From assembly GCA_018223365.1 (NCBI GenBank), contig JAGTTP010000002.1, positions 558,001 to 622,000 on the forward strand: DNA of 64,000 nucleotides, in the 5' to 3' direction. A program made the translations under genes and the position numbers. Below, piece after piece: positions 33,268 through 40,535 of the stretch (within the stretch, counting starts at the first letter, position 1; every line of letters begins with the position of its first letter). The stretch comes from Clostridiaceae bacterium Marseille-Q4145 (GTDB lineage: Bacteria > Bacillota > Clostridia > Lachnospirales > Lachnospiraceae). The notes below the pieces were generated by a model. It was not told where the DNA came from. It made no database searches and saw nothing but the letters and a program-made list of their open reading frames with translations.

Positions 33268-34857
33268 ATGTACGAAGACCTGTCTTTTCCTTACGGATCC
33301 GGCACTTATGCCATCTACCTCAGGAAGTCCCGGAAGGATCTGGATGCGGAAGCTCTGGGTGAGGGTGAGACCCTTTCCCGGCACCTGGCTATCTTAAAAA
33401 CCCTGGCACAGCGCATGGAACTGAACGTGGTCAGGGTCTATGCAGAGGTGGTCTCCGGAGAATCTATTGACGCCAGACCACAGATGCAGGAGTTGCTCCG
33501 GGATGTGGAATCCGGTATCTATGATGGTGTCCTGGTTGTTGAAGTGGAGCGTCTGGCCAGAGGTGATACTTCCGATCAGGGTCGGGTGGCCAAGACCTTC
33601 AAATTCTCGGACACCCTGATCATCACCCCATCCAAGACCTATGATCCCAACAATGAATATGACGAGGAATATTTTGAGTTTGGTCTGTTCATGTCCCGCC
33701 GGGAATACAAGACCATCCGGCGCCGATTGACTGCCGGACACGCTGCTTCCTGCAGGGAGGGAAAATACACCGGGAACGTCCCGCCCTATGGTTATGCCAG
33801 GAAGAAGCTGCCAAAGGAAAAGGGATGGACTCTGGAGATCATTCCAGAGCAGGCCCGCGCTGTCCGGCTGATCTTTGACTGGTACCAGAACGGGCTGAAC
33901 GGCCTGCCAGTGGGATATACCATGATTGCTGAGGAATTGAACCATCTCTCCATCAAAAGCCCGGCAGGCGGTCTCTGGAACCGCAACAGCGTCCAGAATG
34001 TGCTCCGGAATCCGGTCTATGCTGGGTACATCAAAGCCGGATACCGGAAAGAAGTAAAGAAACTGGTGGACGGGAAAATGAACCGGTCCCGCCCTCTGAA
34101 TACGGACTACACCCTCTATCCCGGACGACATGAGGCCATCATCTCCCAGGAGACCTGGGATGCCGTCCATAACCGGATGCTGAAGCGCACTGCTCCGTCA
34201 GCCAGGAAGACACGTCCGCAGCAGAATCCGTTGTCAGGAATGGTCTACTGTTCCCAGTGCCACCGAGTTATGCAGCGCCGTCCCTATCAAACCGGTCGGA
34301 CCGCCATGCTGATCTGCACCACACCACACTGCAGCACCGTATCTTCCGATCTTCCCATGGTGGAGCAACGGATTCTGGATGCACTGGATAGCTGGCTATT
34401 ATCCGGAATACTCCCGGATCCGGATCAGCTCCCGGACCATTCCGGCCGGATTGAGTTGCTGCAGCATGCCGTCACCGGCTGCCAGGAAGAGCTCCATGAA
34501 GCCGATCTGCAGCTGCAAAAACAATATGATCTTTTGGAAAAAGGGATCTACGATGAAGAGACATTTTTTGAAAGATCTGCTATAATGAAGAAAAAGAAAT
34601 CAGAACTGACTTCCAGACTGAAAGATCTGCAGGCAGAGCTGCAGCATGAAATCAGTCAGGATGCATCGGCAAAGAACCTGCTGCCAACACTGCAGACCAT
34701 CCATGATACGTATCACACGATCACGGATCCGGCTGTACAGAACAGTCTTCTGAAGGAAGTCATTGATCACATCGAATACACAAAATCTGAGAGCGGCCGC
34801 TGGGGACGTCCGGATAATTTCTCACTGAAGATCTATCCGCGCATACCGCCAGCGTAA
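33268..34857 (+). CDS. Large serine recombinase of the prophage
   Basis: 529 residues from ATG 33,268 (GAGGAGG upstream; the open frame continues back to 33,070 without initiation signals). Resolvase domain with nucleophile in YAIYLRKSRKD and Arg in VERLARGDTSD; recombinase domain (about 175-290); zinc ribbon (CSQCHRVMQRR ... CTTPHC, about 325-355); coiled coil (about 390-470). Its gene ends 66 bases from the right attachment junction. It presumably integrated the prophage at codon 65 of cotJC and should be able to excise it with a directionality factor not identified here. Confidence 0.93.
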   Translation: MYEDLSFPYGSGTYAIYLRKSRKDLDAEALGEGETLSRHLAILKTLAQRMELNVVRVYAEVVSGESIDARPQMQELLRDVESGIYDGVLVVEVERLARGDTSDQGRVAKTFKFSDTLIITPSKTYDPNNEYDEEYFEFGLFMSRREYKTIRRRLTAGHAASCREGKYTGNVPPYGYARKKLPKEKGWTLEIIPEQARAVRLIFDWYQNGLNGLPVGYTMIAEELNHLSIKSPAGGLWNRNSVQNVLRNPVYAGYIKAGYRKEVKKLVDGKMNRSRPLNTDYTLYPGRHEAIISQETWDAVHNRMLKRTAPSARKTRPQQNPLSGMVYCSQCHRVMQRRPYQTGRTAMLICTTPHCSTVSSDLPMVEQRILDALDSWLLSGILPDPDQLPDHSGRIELLQHAVTGCQEELHEADLQLQKQYDLLEKGIYDEETFFERSAIMKKKKSELTSRLKDLQAELQHEISQDASAKNLLPTLQTIHDTYHTITDPAVQNSLLKEVIDHIEYTKSESGRWGRPDNFSLKIYPRIPPA

Positions 34858-34897
34858 CCGCGGCATCTGAAAAGCCTTGATTTCTCAAGGAAAAATC

Positions 34898-34924
34898 TCA
34901 TTTCCAACGTGCTGGGACTGATTC
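34898..34924. other. Prophage right attachment junction
   Basis: TCATTTCCAACGTG (34,898-34,911) is the exact inverse of 11,982-11,995. The minus strand reads cotJC ...ACGGAG, then GA (34,924-34,923), then phage ATCAGTCCC. Joining with the left junction at GA restores GGA ACG GAG GAG CTG (G T E E L). Confidence 0.85.
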
Positions 34925-35028
34925 CTCCGTTCCAATATCCGTCAGTGTTGCCATACACTCCCGGTACGGCATGGTATAACGTTGTGCCAGATACCGCATG
35001 CTGGCGCTCAGTTCACCATCGGGACCGC
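34923..35028 (-). pseudogene. cotJC: cotJC fragment 2 (codons about 31-65)
   Basis: About 35 codons of cotJC in good frame, from GGPDGELSASMRYL (metal ligand E35 in GEL) through RYTMPYRECMATLTD to IGTEE (ligand region). Prophage sequence follows codon 65 and gives SVPARWK then a stop. On the other side the 4-kb element supplies the preceding bases. The fragment lies between two independent mobile elements and has no internal damage. Confidence 0.9.
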
Positions 35029-35033
35029 CCAAT
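35016..35033. other. Left attachment junction of the trk element
   Basis: CCATCGGGACCGCCCAATGG region. Compared with 39,000-39,013 (CCATTGGGTCCGCC), the shared blocks GGG and CCGCC contain the crossover. Exchange regenerates attB in cotJC (GGCGGACCCGATGGTGAA) and an attP dyad CCATTGGG-nCCG-CCCAATGG. Confidence 0.8.
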
Positions 35034-35056
35034 GGTATGTCAGCCAGGCAATCCGG

Positions 35057-35065
35057 CATAAAATA
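35057..35065 (+). promoter_or_regulatory. Sigma-K-type -10 element before the short recombinase
   Basis: CATAAAATA preceded by G fits gCATAnnnTA. It is 33 bases upstream of the start codon, leaving room for CAGGAG. No AC -35 at 16 bases. Tentative, but the same motif precedes the prophage LSR and the cotJ operon. Confidence 0.35.
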
Positions 35066-35097
35066 TAGTAACCATCACTTTTTCAGGAGTTCTTTTC

Positions 35098-35931
35098 ATG
35101 AACGCTGCCGCCTACATCCGTGTTTCTACCGATGACCAGATTGAATTTTCCCCTGCAAGCCAGCTGAACCAACTACGCATCTATGCACAAAATCACCAGC
35201 TTCTGCTCCTGGATTCCCACATCTATATGGATGAGGGAATCAGCGGGCGTACTGCCGCAAGACGCCCTGCTTTTCTAAAAATGATCGCAGCTGCCAGAGA
35301 GACTCCCCGTCCCTTCGACGTGATTCTTGTCTGGAAATATTCCCGCTTCGCCCGCAGCCGTCAGGACAGTATTTTCTATAAATCCCTACTTCGCCGTGAA
35401 TGCGGCATAGATGTCATTTCTATTACTGAACCCCTGTCAGATGACCCCACTTCCATTCTTATGGAAGCCCTTCTTGAAGCCATGGATGAATATTACTCTG
35501 TCAACCTGGGGCAAGAGGTCCGCCGGGGGATGCAGGAAAAATTCAAACGCGGTGGCGTCGTCTCCATTCCTCCCTTTGGCTATCAGGTCGTGGAAGGCCA
35601 TTTTATTCCAGACCAAGCAAAGGCCCCCTATGTGTCCATGATCTATCAACAATTTCTAACTGGAAGCACCTGTCCGGAAATTGCCCGTATGCTTAATACA
35701 CGCGGCATCTGCACCTCCCGCGGAAACCCATTTAACAGCCGAGCGGTCCGCTACATTCTCAGCAACCCGTTCTATATCGGAATTCTGCGGAGACAGGCTC
35801 ATCCCTCTTCTGCTCACGACCATTTTTATGAAACTGTAGAAATGACTTACGCACAGGGAACCCATCCTCTTCTCATATCTCCCGTTCTCTTTGAACAGGT
35901 CCAAATAAAACTGAAAAACCCCGCAGGCTGA
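35098..35931 (+). CDS. Serine recombinase, C-terminally short
   Basis: 277 residues. Resolvase domain with nucleophile in AAYIRVSTDDQ (S10) and Arg in KYSRFARSRQD; recombinase domain (about 155-265) with PFGYQVV and NPFYIGILRR. Typical LSRs of this type have a further 200-250 residues (zinc ribbon, coiled coil). Here the frame ends at ...FEQVQIKLKNPAG just where the zinc ribbon should start, inside the adhE terminator hairpin. I think it is truncated by the rearrangement that brought in the adhE end. TCAGGAG precedes the ATG. Confidence 0.85.
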   Translation: MNAAAYIRVSTDDQIEFSPASQLNQLRIYAQNHQLLLLDSHIYMDEGISGRTAARRPAFLKMIAAARETPRPFDVILVWKYSRFARSRQDSIFYKSLLRRECGIDVISITEPLSDDPTSILMEALLEAMDEYYSVNLGQEVRRGMQEKFKRGGVVSIPPFGYQVVEGHFIPDQAKAPYVSMIYQQFLTGSTCPEIARMLNTRGICTSRGNPFNSRAVRYILSNPFYIGILRRQAHPSSAHDHFYETVEMTYAQGTHPLLISPVLFEQVQIKLKNPAG

Positions 35932-35946
35932 CATCAGCCTGCAGGG
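35914..35946 (-). terminator. Terminator of the adhE remnant
   Basis: On the minus strand CCCTGCAGGCTGA / TCAGCCTGCGGGG, followed by TTTTT. It overlaps the recombinase stop codon, showing the two sequences were joined here. Confidence 0.88.
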
Positions 35947-35959
35947 TCATCCTAAACAC

Positions 35960-36064
35960 TTATCCTTCGTGGAATGCTTTTAGATAGATTTCTTTGATCT
36001 CTGACATCAGCGGATATCTCGGATTGGCACCGGTACACTGATCGTTGAAGGCATTCTCTACAAC
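35960..36064 (-). pseudogene. adhE: 3' fragment of adhE (aldehyde-alcohol dehydrogenase)
   Basis: 34 codons plus stop encode the C-terminus of bifunctional acetaldehyde-CoA/alcohol dehydrogenase: VENAFNDQCTGANPRYPL then SEIKEIYLKAF. These residues are highly conserved in AdhE (E. coli: DDQCTGANPRYPL). The fragment starts directly after the trkH stop codon, so about 830 N-terminal residues are missing. It has kept its own terminator. It is a scar of a past rearrangement, not a functional gene. Confidence 0.9.
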
Positions 36065-36066
36065 AA

Positions 36067-37515
36067 TTATCGCAGCTGTTTTTTTCGTAACAGATAGACC
36101 GCTGGTACCAGCATTGGGAATATTTCCAGACGTCCTGCCAGCATATCAAAAACCAGCACCAGTTTGGCAAAATTTGAATACATAGAAAAATTGCAGGTTG
36201 GTCCAACCAAGGAAAGTCCCGGTCCGATATTGTTAAGTGTCGCCGCCACAGCTGTAAAATTGGTGACCCCATCCAGATTATCCAGAGAAATCAGCAGCAC
36301 AGATGCCACAAAAATTCCCAGATAAGAAATCATGAACACATTAATGGAACGCTGTACTTCATGTTCCACCGCCTTTCCTTCAAAACGAATTTTCCGGATA
36401 TTGCGGGGATGCATGATGTAAGCCACCTCTTTCATGACAGATTTCGCCATAATGCAGATTCTGGATACTTTGATACCACCTCCGGTACTTCCCGCGCAGG
36501 CGCCAATAAACATAAGCAGTACCAGAATGCATTTGGAGAATTCAGGCCACTGGTCAAAATCTGCACTTCCAAATCCGGTGGTCGTAATGATGGAAGCAAC
36601 CTGAAATGCCGCCTGACGCACTGTCAGTTCTACATTTCTTACCAGATGGTAAATATTAAAAGAAATGAGTGCCACCGATCCAAGAATAATACCAAAATAA
36701 GCTCTCGCTTCTTCACACCGAAGTCCATCTTTCCATTTCTTTACATAAAACAGAAAATAAACATTAAAATTGACCCCAAACAGGATCATGAAAATGGTTA
36801 AAATCCACTGAGTCGCCGCATTATAGTCCGCTGCGCTGCTGTTCAGTACCGCAAATCCTCCGGTTCCTGCTGTTGCAAAAGCGAGATTAATAGAATCAAA
36901 GACCGGACAGCCAGAAATCACCAGCAATATCATCAGTACAATCGTCAAGAAGGAATAAATCTCATAAAGAATTTTTGCCGTACTGCGTACTTTCGGCACT
37001 AGCTTACCAACAGATGGACCTGGGCTCTCCGCCCTCATCAAATGCATACTGGAAGCGCCTCCCATAGGGAGAAGCGCCAACATGAAAACCAGAACCCCCA
37101 TACCTCCTACCCAGTGAGAAAAGCTTCTCCATATGAGTACAGCCCGATGAACAGACTCTACATCCAATAATACGGACGATCCTGTTGTGGTAAATCCGGA
37201 TACAATTTCAAACAATGCATCCACCGGATTTGGGAAGGAACCACTGAAATACAACGGGATTGCTCCACAAAGACTAAGAGCCACCCAGCAGAGTGCAACG
37301 CTCACATAACCTTCTGCAGAAAATATCGTTGTATTTTCCGGTTTTTTTCCCCGCAGCAGAGCACCTGCTGCCAGGCAGAACACTGCTGATCCCAAAAATA
37401 CCAGAATACAGTGGAGCTCCTGATAAATCACTGCTGTCAGAGCAGGAAGCATTAAAAACACTGCTTCCAGCATAATAATACTTCCTACTATATATCGAAT
37501 CATTTTCTTATTCAT
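36067..37515 (-). CDS. trkH: Potassium uptake protein TrkH (membrane subunit)
   Basis: 482 residues, full length. The TrkH/KtrB fold with four pore repeats is visible: selectivity-filter-type strands in SGFTTTGSSVL (about residue 89), ATAGTGGFAVL (about 215), ITTTGFGSADF and NNIGPGLS. It moves K+ (with Na+ or H+) across the membrane and is gated by the TrkA ring. Located 10 bases after trkA in the same operon. Here it is cargo of the 4-kb element. Confidence 0.92.
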   Translation of the reverse strand: MNKKMIRYIVGSIIMLEAVFLMLPALTAVIYQELHCILVFLGSAVFCLAAGALLRGKKPENTTIFSAEGYVSVALCWVALSLCGAIPLYFSGSFPNPVDALFEIVSGFTTTGSSVLLDVESVHRAVLIWRSFSHWVGGMGVLVFMLALLPMGGASSMHLMRAESPGPSVGKLVPKVRSTAKILYEIYSFLTIVLMILLVISGCPVFDSINLAFATAGTGGFAVLNSSAADYNAATQWILTIFMILFGVNFNVYFLFYVKKWKDGLRCEEARAYFGIILGSVALISFNIYHLVRNVELTVRQAAFQVASIITTTGFGSADFDQWPEFSKCILVLLMFIGACAGSTGGGIKVSRICIMAKSVMKEVAYIMHPRNIRKIRFEGKAVEHEVQRSINVFMISYLGIFVASVLLISLDNLDGVTNFTAVAATLNNIGPGLSLVGPTCNFSMYSNFAKLVLVFDMLAGRLEIFPMLVPAVYLLRKKQLR

Positions 37516-37525
37516 TATGTTATTC

Positions 37526-38920
37526 TCACCTCTGACCAGACAGTCCTGCGGTCGCTGCTGTTTTTTTCAGAATATCCCGGACATCTTTAAATGCTCCGCA
37601 ATTTGTCGTAATAATGACGACAGAATCCCCCACCTGAATACGATCCTGACCTTTCGGAATGATGATCCGGCCTTTTCGATTAATTGCGCAAACCAGCGTA
37701 TTCGCTTTGATATCCAGCTCCTGCAGCGGAATGTCCGTCACTTTACTTTCACCGCGAATAATAAACTCCAATGCCTCTGCATTTCCATCTACCAGACGAT
37801 ACAACGTCTCCACATTACTTCCGATAGAATTCTGCATGGCACGCACATACTGTAAAATAGTCTCAGAAGTGATATGTTTCGGATAAATCAGACTCCCGAT
37901 TCCAAGAGAACCAATAATCGTATCAAATGTATTTCGATTGACCTTTGTAATCTTTTTTGCCTTGCTCATGCTCTTTGCATAGAGGGACAGCATGACATTT
38001 TCCTCGTCCATATTGGTCAAAGCTGCAAATCCTTCTGCACTGGCCAACCCTTCCTCTGCCAGAAGATCCCGATCCGTTCCATCTCCGTTGATAATCATAG
38101 CCTTCGGCAGCTGCTCGCAGAGACGCTCACAGGCTGCACGGTCTTTCTCGACAATTTTTACCTGAATTCCCATCTCCAGCAGACGTTTTGCCAGATAAAA
38201 AGAAATCTTTCCACCACCGATAATCATAGTGTTTCTTACCTGATTAGTCTCAATACCGATGGTTCTGAAAAAACGGCTGGCATTCAGTGGTGAAGCCACC
38301 ACAGAAATCATATCTCCATTTTCCAGCACAAACTCTCCACCTGGAATCCGTACTTCGTTTCCACGCTCTACGATGCAGACCAGCACTTCGCATTTTGACA
38401 ATGTATCCAGATCACGGATCTTGTGGCCACACAGTGGGTTTTTGTCATCCAGCTGGAATCGGAGGAGTTCTATTCTTCCGTTTGCAAAAGTATCAATGTC
38501 AATGGCTGACGGGAACCGTAGCAGACGCGCCATTTCCATGGCTGCTGCCCATTCCGGATTAATAACCATGGACAATCCCAGTTCATCTTTGATATGGTGA
38601 ATCTCGTGATGATAAACTGGGTTACGTACTCTGGCAATGGTCTGGCATCCTCCTGCTTTTTTTGCAATCAGACAGCAAAGGAGGTTTACCTCATCCGCAT
38701 TGGTCACGGCAATCATCAGATCTGCCTTATCCACCCCGGCATCCATCTGGATATCATAGCTTGCGCCGTTTCCCACTACACCGCGTACATCCGCTGCATT
38801 GGTTACCAGCTGGATACTCTCCGGTTTCAGGTCAATAACCGTAATATCATGTTTTTCTTTGCTGAGCTGCTCTGCAAGTGCCCGTCCAACCTTACCACAG
38901 CCTGCAATAATAATGTTCAT
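37526..38920 (-). CDS. trkA: Trk potassium uptake regulator TrkA
   Basis: 464 residues from ATG 38,920 (GGGAGGATTACGG upstream; MNIIIAGCGKVG is the canonical start). Two RCK modules: Rossmann motifs GCGKVGRALA (about 7-16) and GGGKISFYLA (about 230-240), each followed by a TrkA-C domain. It binds NAD(H)/nucleotides and gates TrkH. The promoter lies between the gene and the element end, so transcription does not depend on cotJC context. Confidence 0.92.
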   Translation of the reverse strand: MNIIIAGCGKVGRALAEQLSKEKHDITVIDLKPESIQLVTNAADVRGVVGNGASYDIQMDAGVDKADLMIAVTNADEVNLLCCLIAKKAGGCQTIARVRNPVYHHEIHHIKDELGLSMVINPEWAAAMEMARLLRFPSAIDIDTFANGRIELLRFQLDDKNPLCGHKIRDLDTLSKCEVLVCIVERGNEVRIPGGEFVLENGDMISVVASPLNASRFFRTIGIETNQVRNTMIIGGGKISFYLAKRLLEMGIQVKIVEKDRAACERLCEQLPKAMIINGDGTDRDLLAEEGLASAEGFAALTNMDEENVMLSLYAKSMSKAKKITKVNRNTFDTIIGSLGIGSLIYPKHITSETILQYVRAMQNSIGSNVETLYRLVDGNAEALEFIIRGESKVTDIPLQELDIKANTLVCAINRKGRIIIPKGQDRIQVGDSVVIITTNCGAFKDVRDILKKTAATAGLSGQR

Positions 38921-38960
38921 AGTGTACCGTAATCCTCCCGCATTATATCTAACTGTCAAT

Positions 38961-38989
38961 AATATAACACCCTACAGCAAAAACTGCAA
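38961..38989 (-). promoter_or_regulatory. trkAH promoter
   Basis: Minus strand TTGCAG (38,989-38,984), 17 bases, TATATT (38,966-38,961). It is within 15 bases of the element end. Confidence 0.6.
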
Positions 38990-38999
38990 TCATCTCCTG

Positions 39000-39013
39000 C
39001 CATTGGGTCCGCC
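39000..39013. other. Right attachment junction of the trk element
   Basis: CCATTGGGTCCGCC. To the right, cotJC codons 1-32; to the left, element DNA. See the matching left junction at 35,016-35,033. Confidence 0.8.
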
Positions 39014-39100
39014 GAACTGCGAAATAATCAGCTGTGCCAATTTCGGATTCGGATTCGAAATATTTACCGGATACTGAAGTCTTTTCTCATAATTCCACAT
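39003..39100 (-). pseudogene. cotJC: cotJC fragment 1 (codons 1-32)
   Basis: The 5' end of cotJC with its native start (ATG directly after the cotJB TAA). It encodes MWNYEKRLQYPV, then ISNPNPKLAQLI, ISQFGGP and the element-derived NGRR stop. The first 32 residues match CotJC (B. subtilis begins MW-YEKKLQYPV). Without rejoining to the other fragments only a 36-residue peptide is made. Confidence 0.93.
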
Positions 39101-39370
39101 TTAACAAGTTCCTCCTTCCCATGGCCATGGCTGCTGAATCCAATCCCACTTTCCTCGAGATCCTATCGCCAGATCGACGGTAAGCGGTCCGTACATGGCG
39201 GCATAGTCCTGAAGTGCCTGTTTTCTAAGCTGCGTATATTCCTGAAAATACTGCAGCGCAGCCGGGTCTGACGGATGTGTATCCAGATAAAGATTTGCCT
39301 CGTGAGCAGAGAAACTGACCATATCCACCCATTTTAACATCTGTTGTCTGGTCGGTGCATTGGAAGCCAT
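39101..39370 (-). CDS. cotJB: Spore coat protein CotJB
   Basis: 89 residues, complete. The CotJB signature is clear: FSAHEANLYLDTHPSDPAAL, the central YTQLRKQAL and the end GKWDWIQQPWPWEGG. Made in the mother cell and deposited in the inner coat with CotJA and CotJC. Its start overlaps the cotJA stop (TAATG), and it is followed directly by the interrupted cotJC. Confidence 0.95.
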   Translation of the reverse strand: MASNAPTRQQMLKWVDMVSFSAHEANLYLDTHPSDPAALQYFQEYTQLRKQALQDYAAMYGPLTVDLAIGSRGKWDWIQQPWPWEGGTC

Positions 39371-39567
39371 TATTTACATCCTCCTCTCACGCCAAGAAAT
39401 GGCTTATTTAATTCTGGAAATATGGTTCCGCATTCCAACCCTTTTTCCGGGTCATATAACATGCCCCAGTGCTGCCATGGGATATACGCCATTGCTACCG
39501 GGTAGTCTTCCCCCTTCAGAAATCCGGTCTGATTCCAGTTTGCAGTACATCTCTGATAATTTTCCAA
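39370..39567 (-). CDS. cotJA: Spore coat-associated protein CotJA
   Basis: 65 residues from a TTG at 39,567, preceded by AGAAAGGA. An ATG at 39,588 would leave almost no leader after the predicted sporulation promoter. The family core YPVAMAYIPWQHWGMLYD and GTIFPELNKPFLGVRGG is complete. First gene of the cotJ operon; the product is needed for CotJC assembly in Bacillus. Confidence 0.9.
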   Translation of the reverse strand: MENYQRCTANWNQTGFLKGEDYPVAMAYIPWQHWGMLYDPEKGLECGTIFPELNKPFLGVRGGCK

Positions 39568-39599
39568 TAATCTCAGATCCTTTCTCATTCTATCTGTTT

Positions 39600-39626
39600 T
39601 ATCCTATGTCCGGGCGTAAAAAAGGT
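39600..39626 (-). promoter_or_regulatory. Sporulation (sigma-K/E-type) promoter of cotJ
   Basis: Minus strand AC, 16 bases, CATAGGATA. This fits the sigma-K pattern AC-N16-CATAnnnTA exactly; B. subtilis cotJ uses sigma-E, whose -10 box is similar. It places the start of transcription near 39,593. Confidence 0.5.
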
Positions 39627-39652
39627 GATAGAAATGAATCTATCACCTTCTA
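39616..39652 (-). terminator. Terminator of the rhomboid-like gene
   Basis: Minus strand GGTGATAGA / TCTATCACC with loop TTCATT, followed by TTTTTT. It overlaps the -35 region of the cotJ promoter. Confidence 0.88.
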
Positions 39653-39665
39653 ATGACATATACTG

Positions 39666-40535
39666 TTATTTTCTGTGTTCATGTGTGAAAAGATGGTCCT
39701 GACAATATTCATAATTGCCGGCACATTTCGAACAATAACGGAATTCCAGATCCTCTCCGTCCTTTTCCGTTCTACCGCAAATTGCACAGCGATGATGAGT
39801 ATTGTTAATTCCGGATACCTGCACCTTCTTATGATACGCCTTCCGCCGATGCACCTGTTTCGGTGAAAATCGGTTTCGGTTGCTTCCAAGGAAGAAAATA
39901 ATAAAGTTCAGAAGCGATAACAACGCTGAAATACTGTTAGCCGGAAGCGCCATAATACCTGCCTGCAAAAGGGAGAACCACAAAGGGCTTCCTACCGGTA
40001 CAATAAATCCTGCCGCAATCGTAATGGCGAAATAAGCGCCTTCAATGATTCCCAACCATTTTGCTTTGATCGGAATAATGAAAAAAAGTAAAAACTCCGC
40101 ATCCGGAAACAATGCCACATACACGAAGAACAGGGACATATTTAAATAGAAAGAACCCATCTGAAAATTCATTCCAAAGATCAAATAAATCAACAGACAT
40201 GCAATCACATGAAGCAGCATACCGGAAAAGAAATACAGATTAAACCGAAAAGCTCCCCACATATATTCCAACGTCTTGCCAATCATATAATACAAATACA
40301 ATGCAAACAGTATAAAAAAATAACTGCTGTTCGGCGGCTGAATAATAAAAGTAAAAATTCTCCAGATCTGTCCGTGCAAAATCGCATTCGCATCCAATGC
40401 CAGATAATCAGTATATAACTGCGGTGACACAATATCAATTACAAAGCCTATAATATATAATATAATGACATAATACATCAAATTGGGAATAGCATATTTC
40501 CCGTATTTACGTTCCAGCTTATCCAGCCATTTCAT
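39666..40535 (-). CDS. Rhomboid-like membrane protein with C-terminal zinc ribbon
   Basis: 289 residues. Six hydrophobic spans between about residues 18 and 220, with the rhomboid-like segment IWRIFTFIIQPP and LYFFSGMLLHVIA. The catalytic GxSG Ser is not seen, so it is probably a non-proteolytic relative (derlin-like). The C-terminal tail has a zinc ribbon (CAICGRTEKDGEDLEFRYC, CAGNYEYCQDH). Common in Lachnospiraceae; the function is unknown. Confidence 0.75.
   Translation of the reverse strand: MKWLDKLERKYGKYAIPNLMYYVIILYIIGFVIDIVSPQLYTDYLALDANAILHGQIWRIFTFIIQPPNSSYFFILFALYLYYMIGKTLEYMWGAFRFNLYFFSGMLLHVIACLLIYLIFGMNFQMGSFYLNMSLFFVYVALFPDAEFLLFFIIPIKAKWLGIIEGAYFAITIAAGFIVPVGSPLWFSLLQAGIMALPANSISALLSLLNFIIFFLGSNRNRFSPKQVHRRKAYHKKVQVSGINNTHHRCAICGRTEKDGEDLEFRYCSKCAGNYEYCQDHLFTHEHRK

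Larger units (their letters stand above)
11971..34922. mobile_element. Cryptic prophage (about 23 kb) integrated in cotJC
   Basis: Bounded by matched attachment junctions. Contents run right to left: LSR, MazF-like and ImmA-like genes, CI/Cro switch, small genes, Gp157, recombination ATPase, DUF669, CHC2 primase, DUF927 helicase, PD-(D/E)XK nuclease, DEAD helicase, late regulator, terminase subunits, portal. Capsid, tail and holin genes are missing; a portal-amidase join shows a deletion of the late region. It therefore cannot make virions alone. It might persist because it is still excisable, or as a helper-dependent element. Confidence 0.88.
35024..39007. mobile_element. LSR-bounded 4-kb element carrying trkHA, integrated in cotJC
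   Basis: Defined by two junctions that, when rejoined, restore cotJC at codon 32/33 in frame and give an 8-bp-arm dyad attP. Contents: a 277-residue serine recombinase at the left end, an adhE 3' remnant with its terminator, then trkH and trkA on the minus strand. The recombinase lacks the usual C-terminal zinc ribbon and coiled coil and ends in the adhE terminator, so the element probably suffered a deletion and may be immobile without help. Boundaries are accurate to a few bases. Confidence 0.75.

Noticed and set aside
33394..34170. 258-residue minus-strand reading frame inside the LSR gene
   Set aside because: Shadow of the recombinase frame; no ribosome-binding site and no plausible protein pattern.
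35098..35931. Resolvase of the prophage
   Set aside because: It lies outside the prophage ends, on the other side of cotJC fragment 2, and belongs to the separate 4-kb element.
39666..40535. Active rhomboid protease
   Set aside because: The fold is rhomboid-like but the GxSG catalytic Ser motif could not be found.
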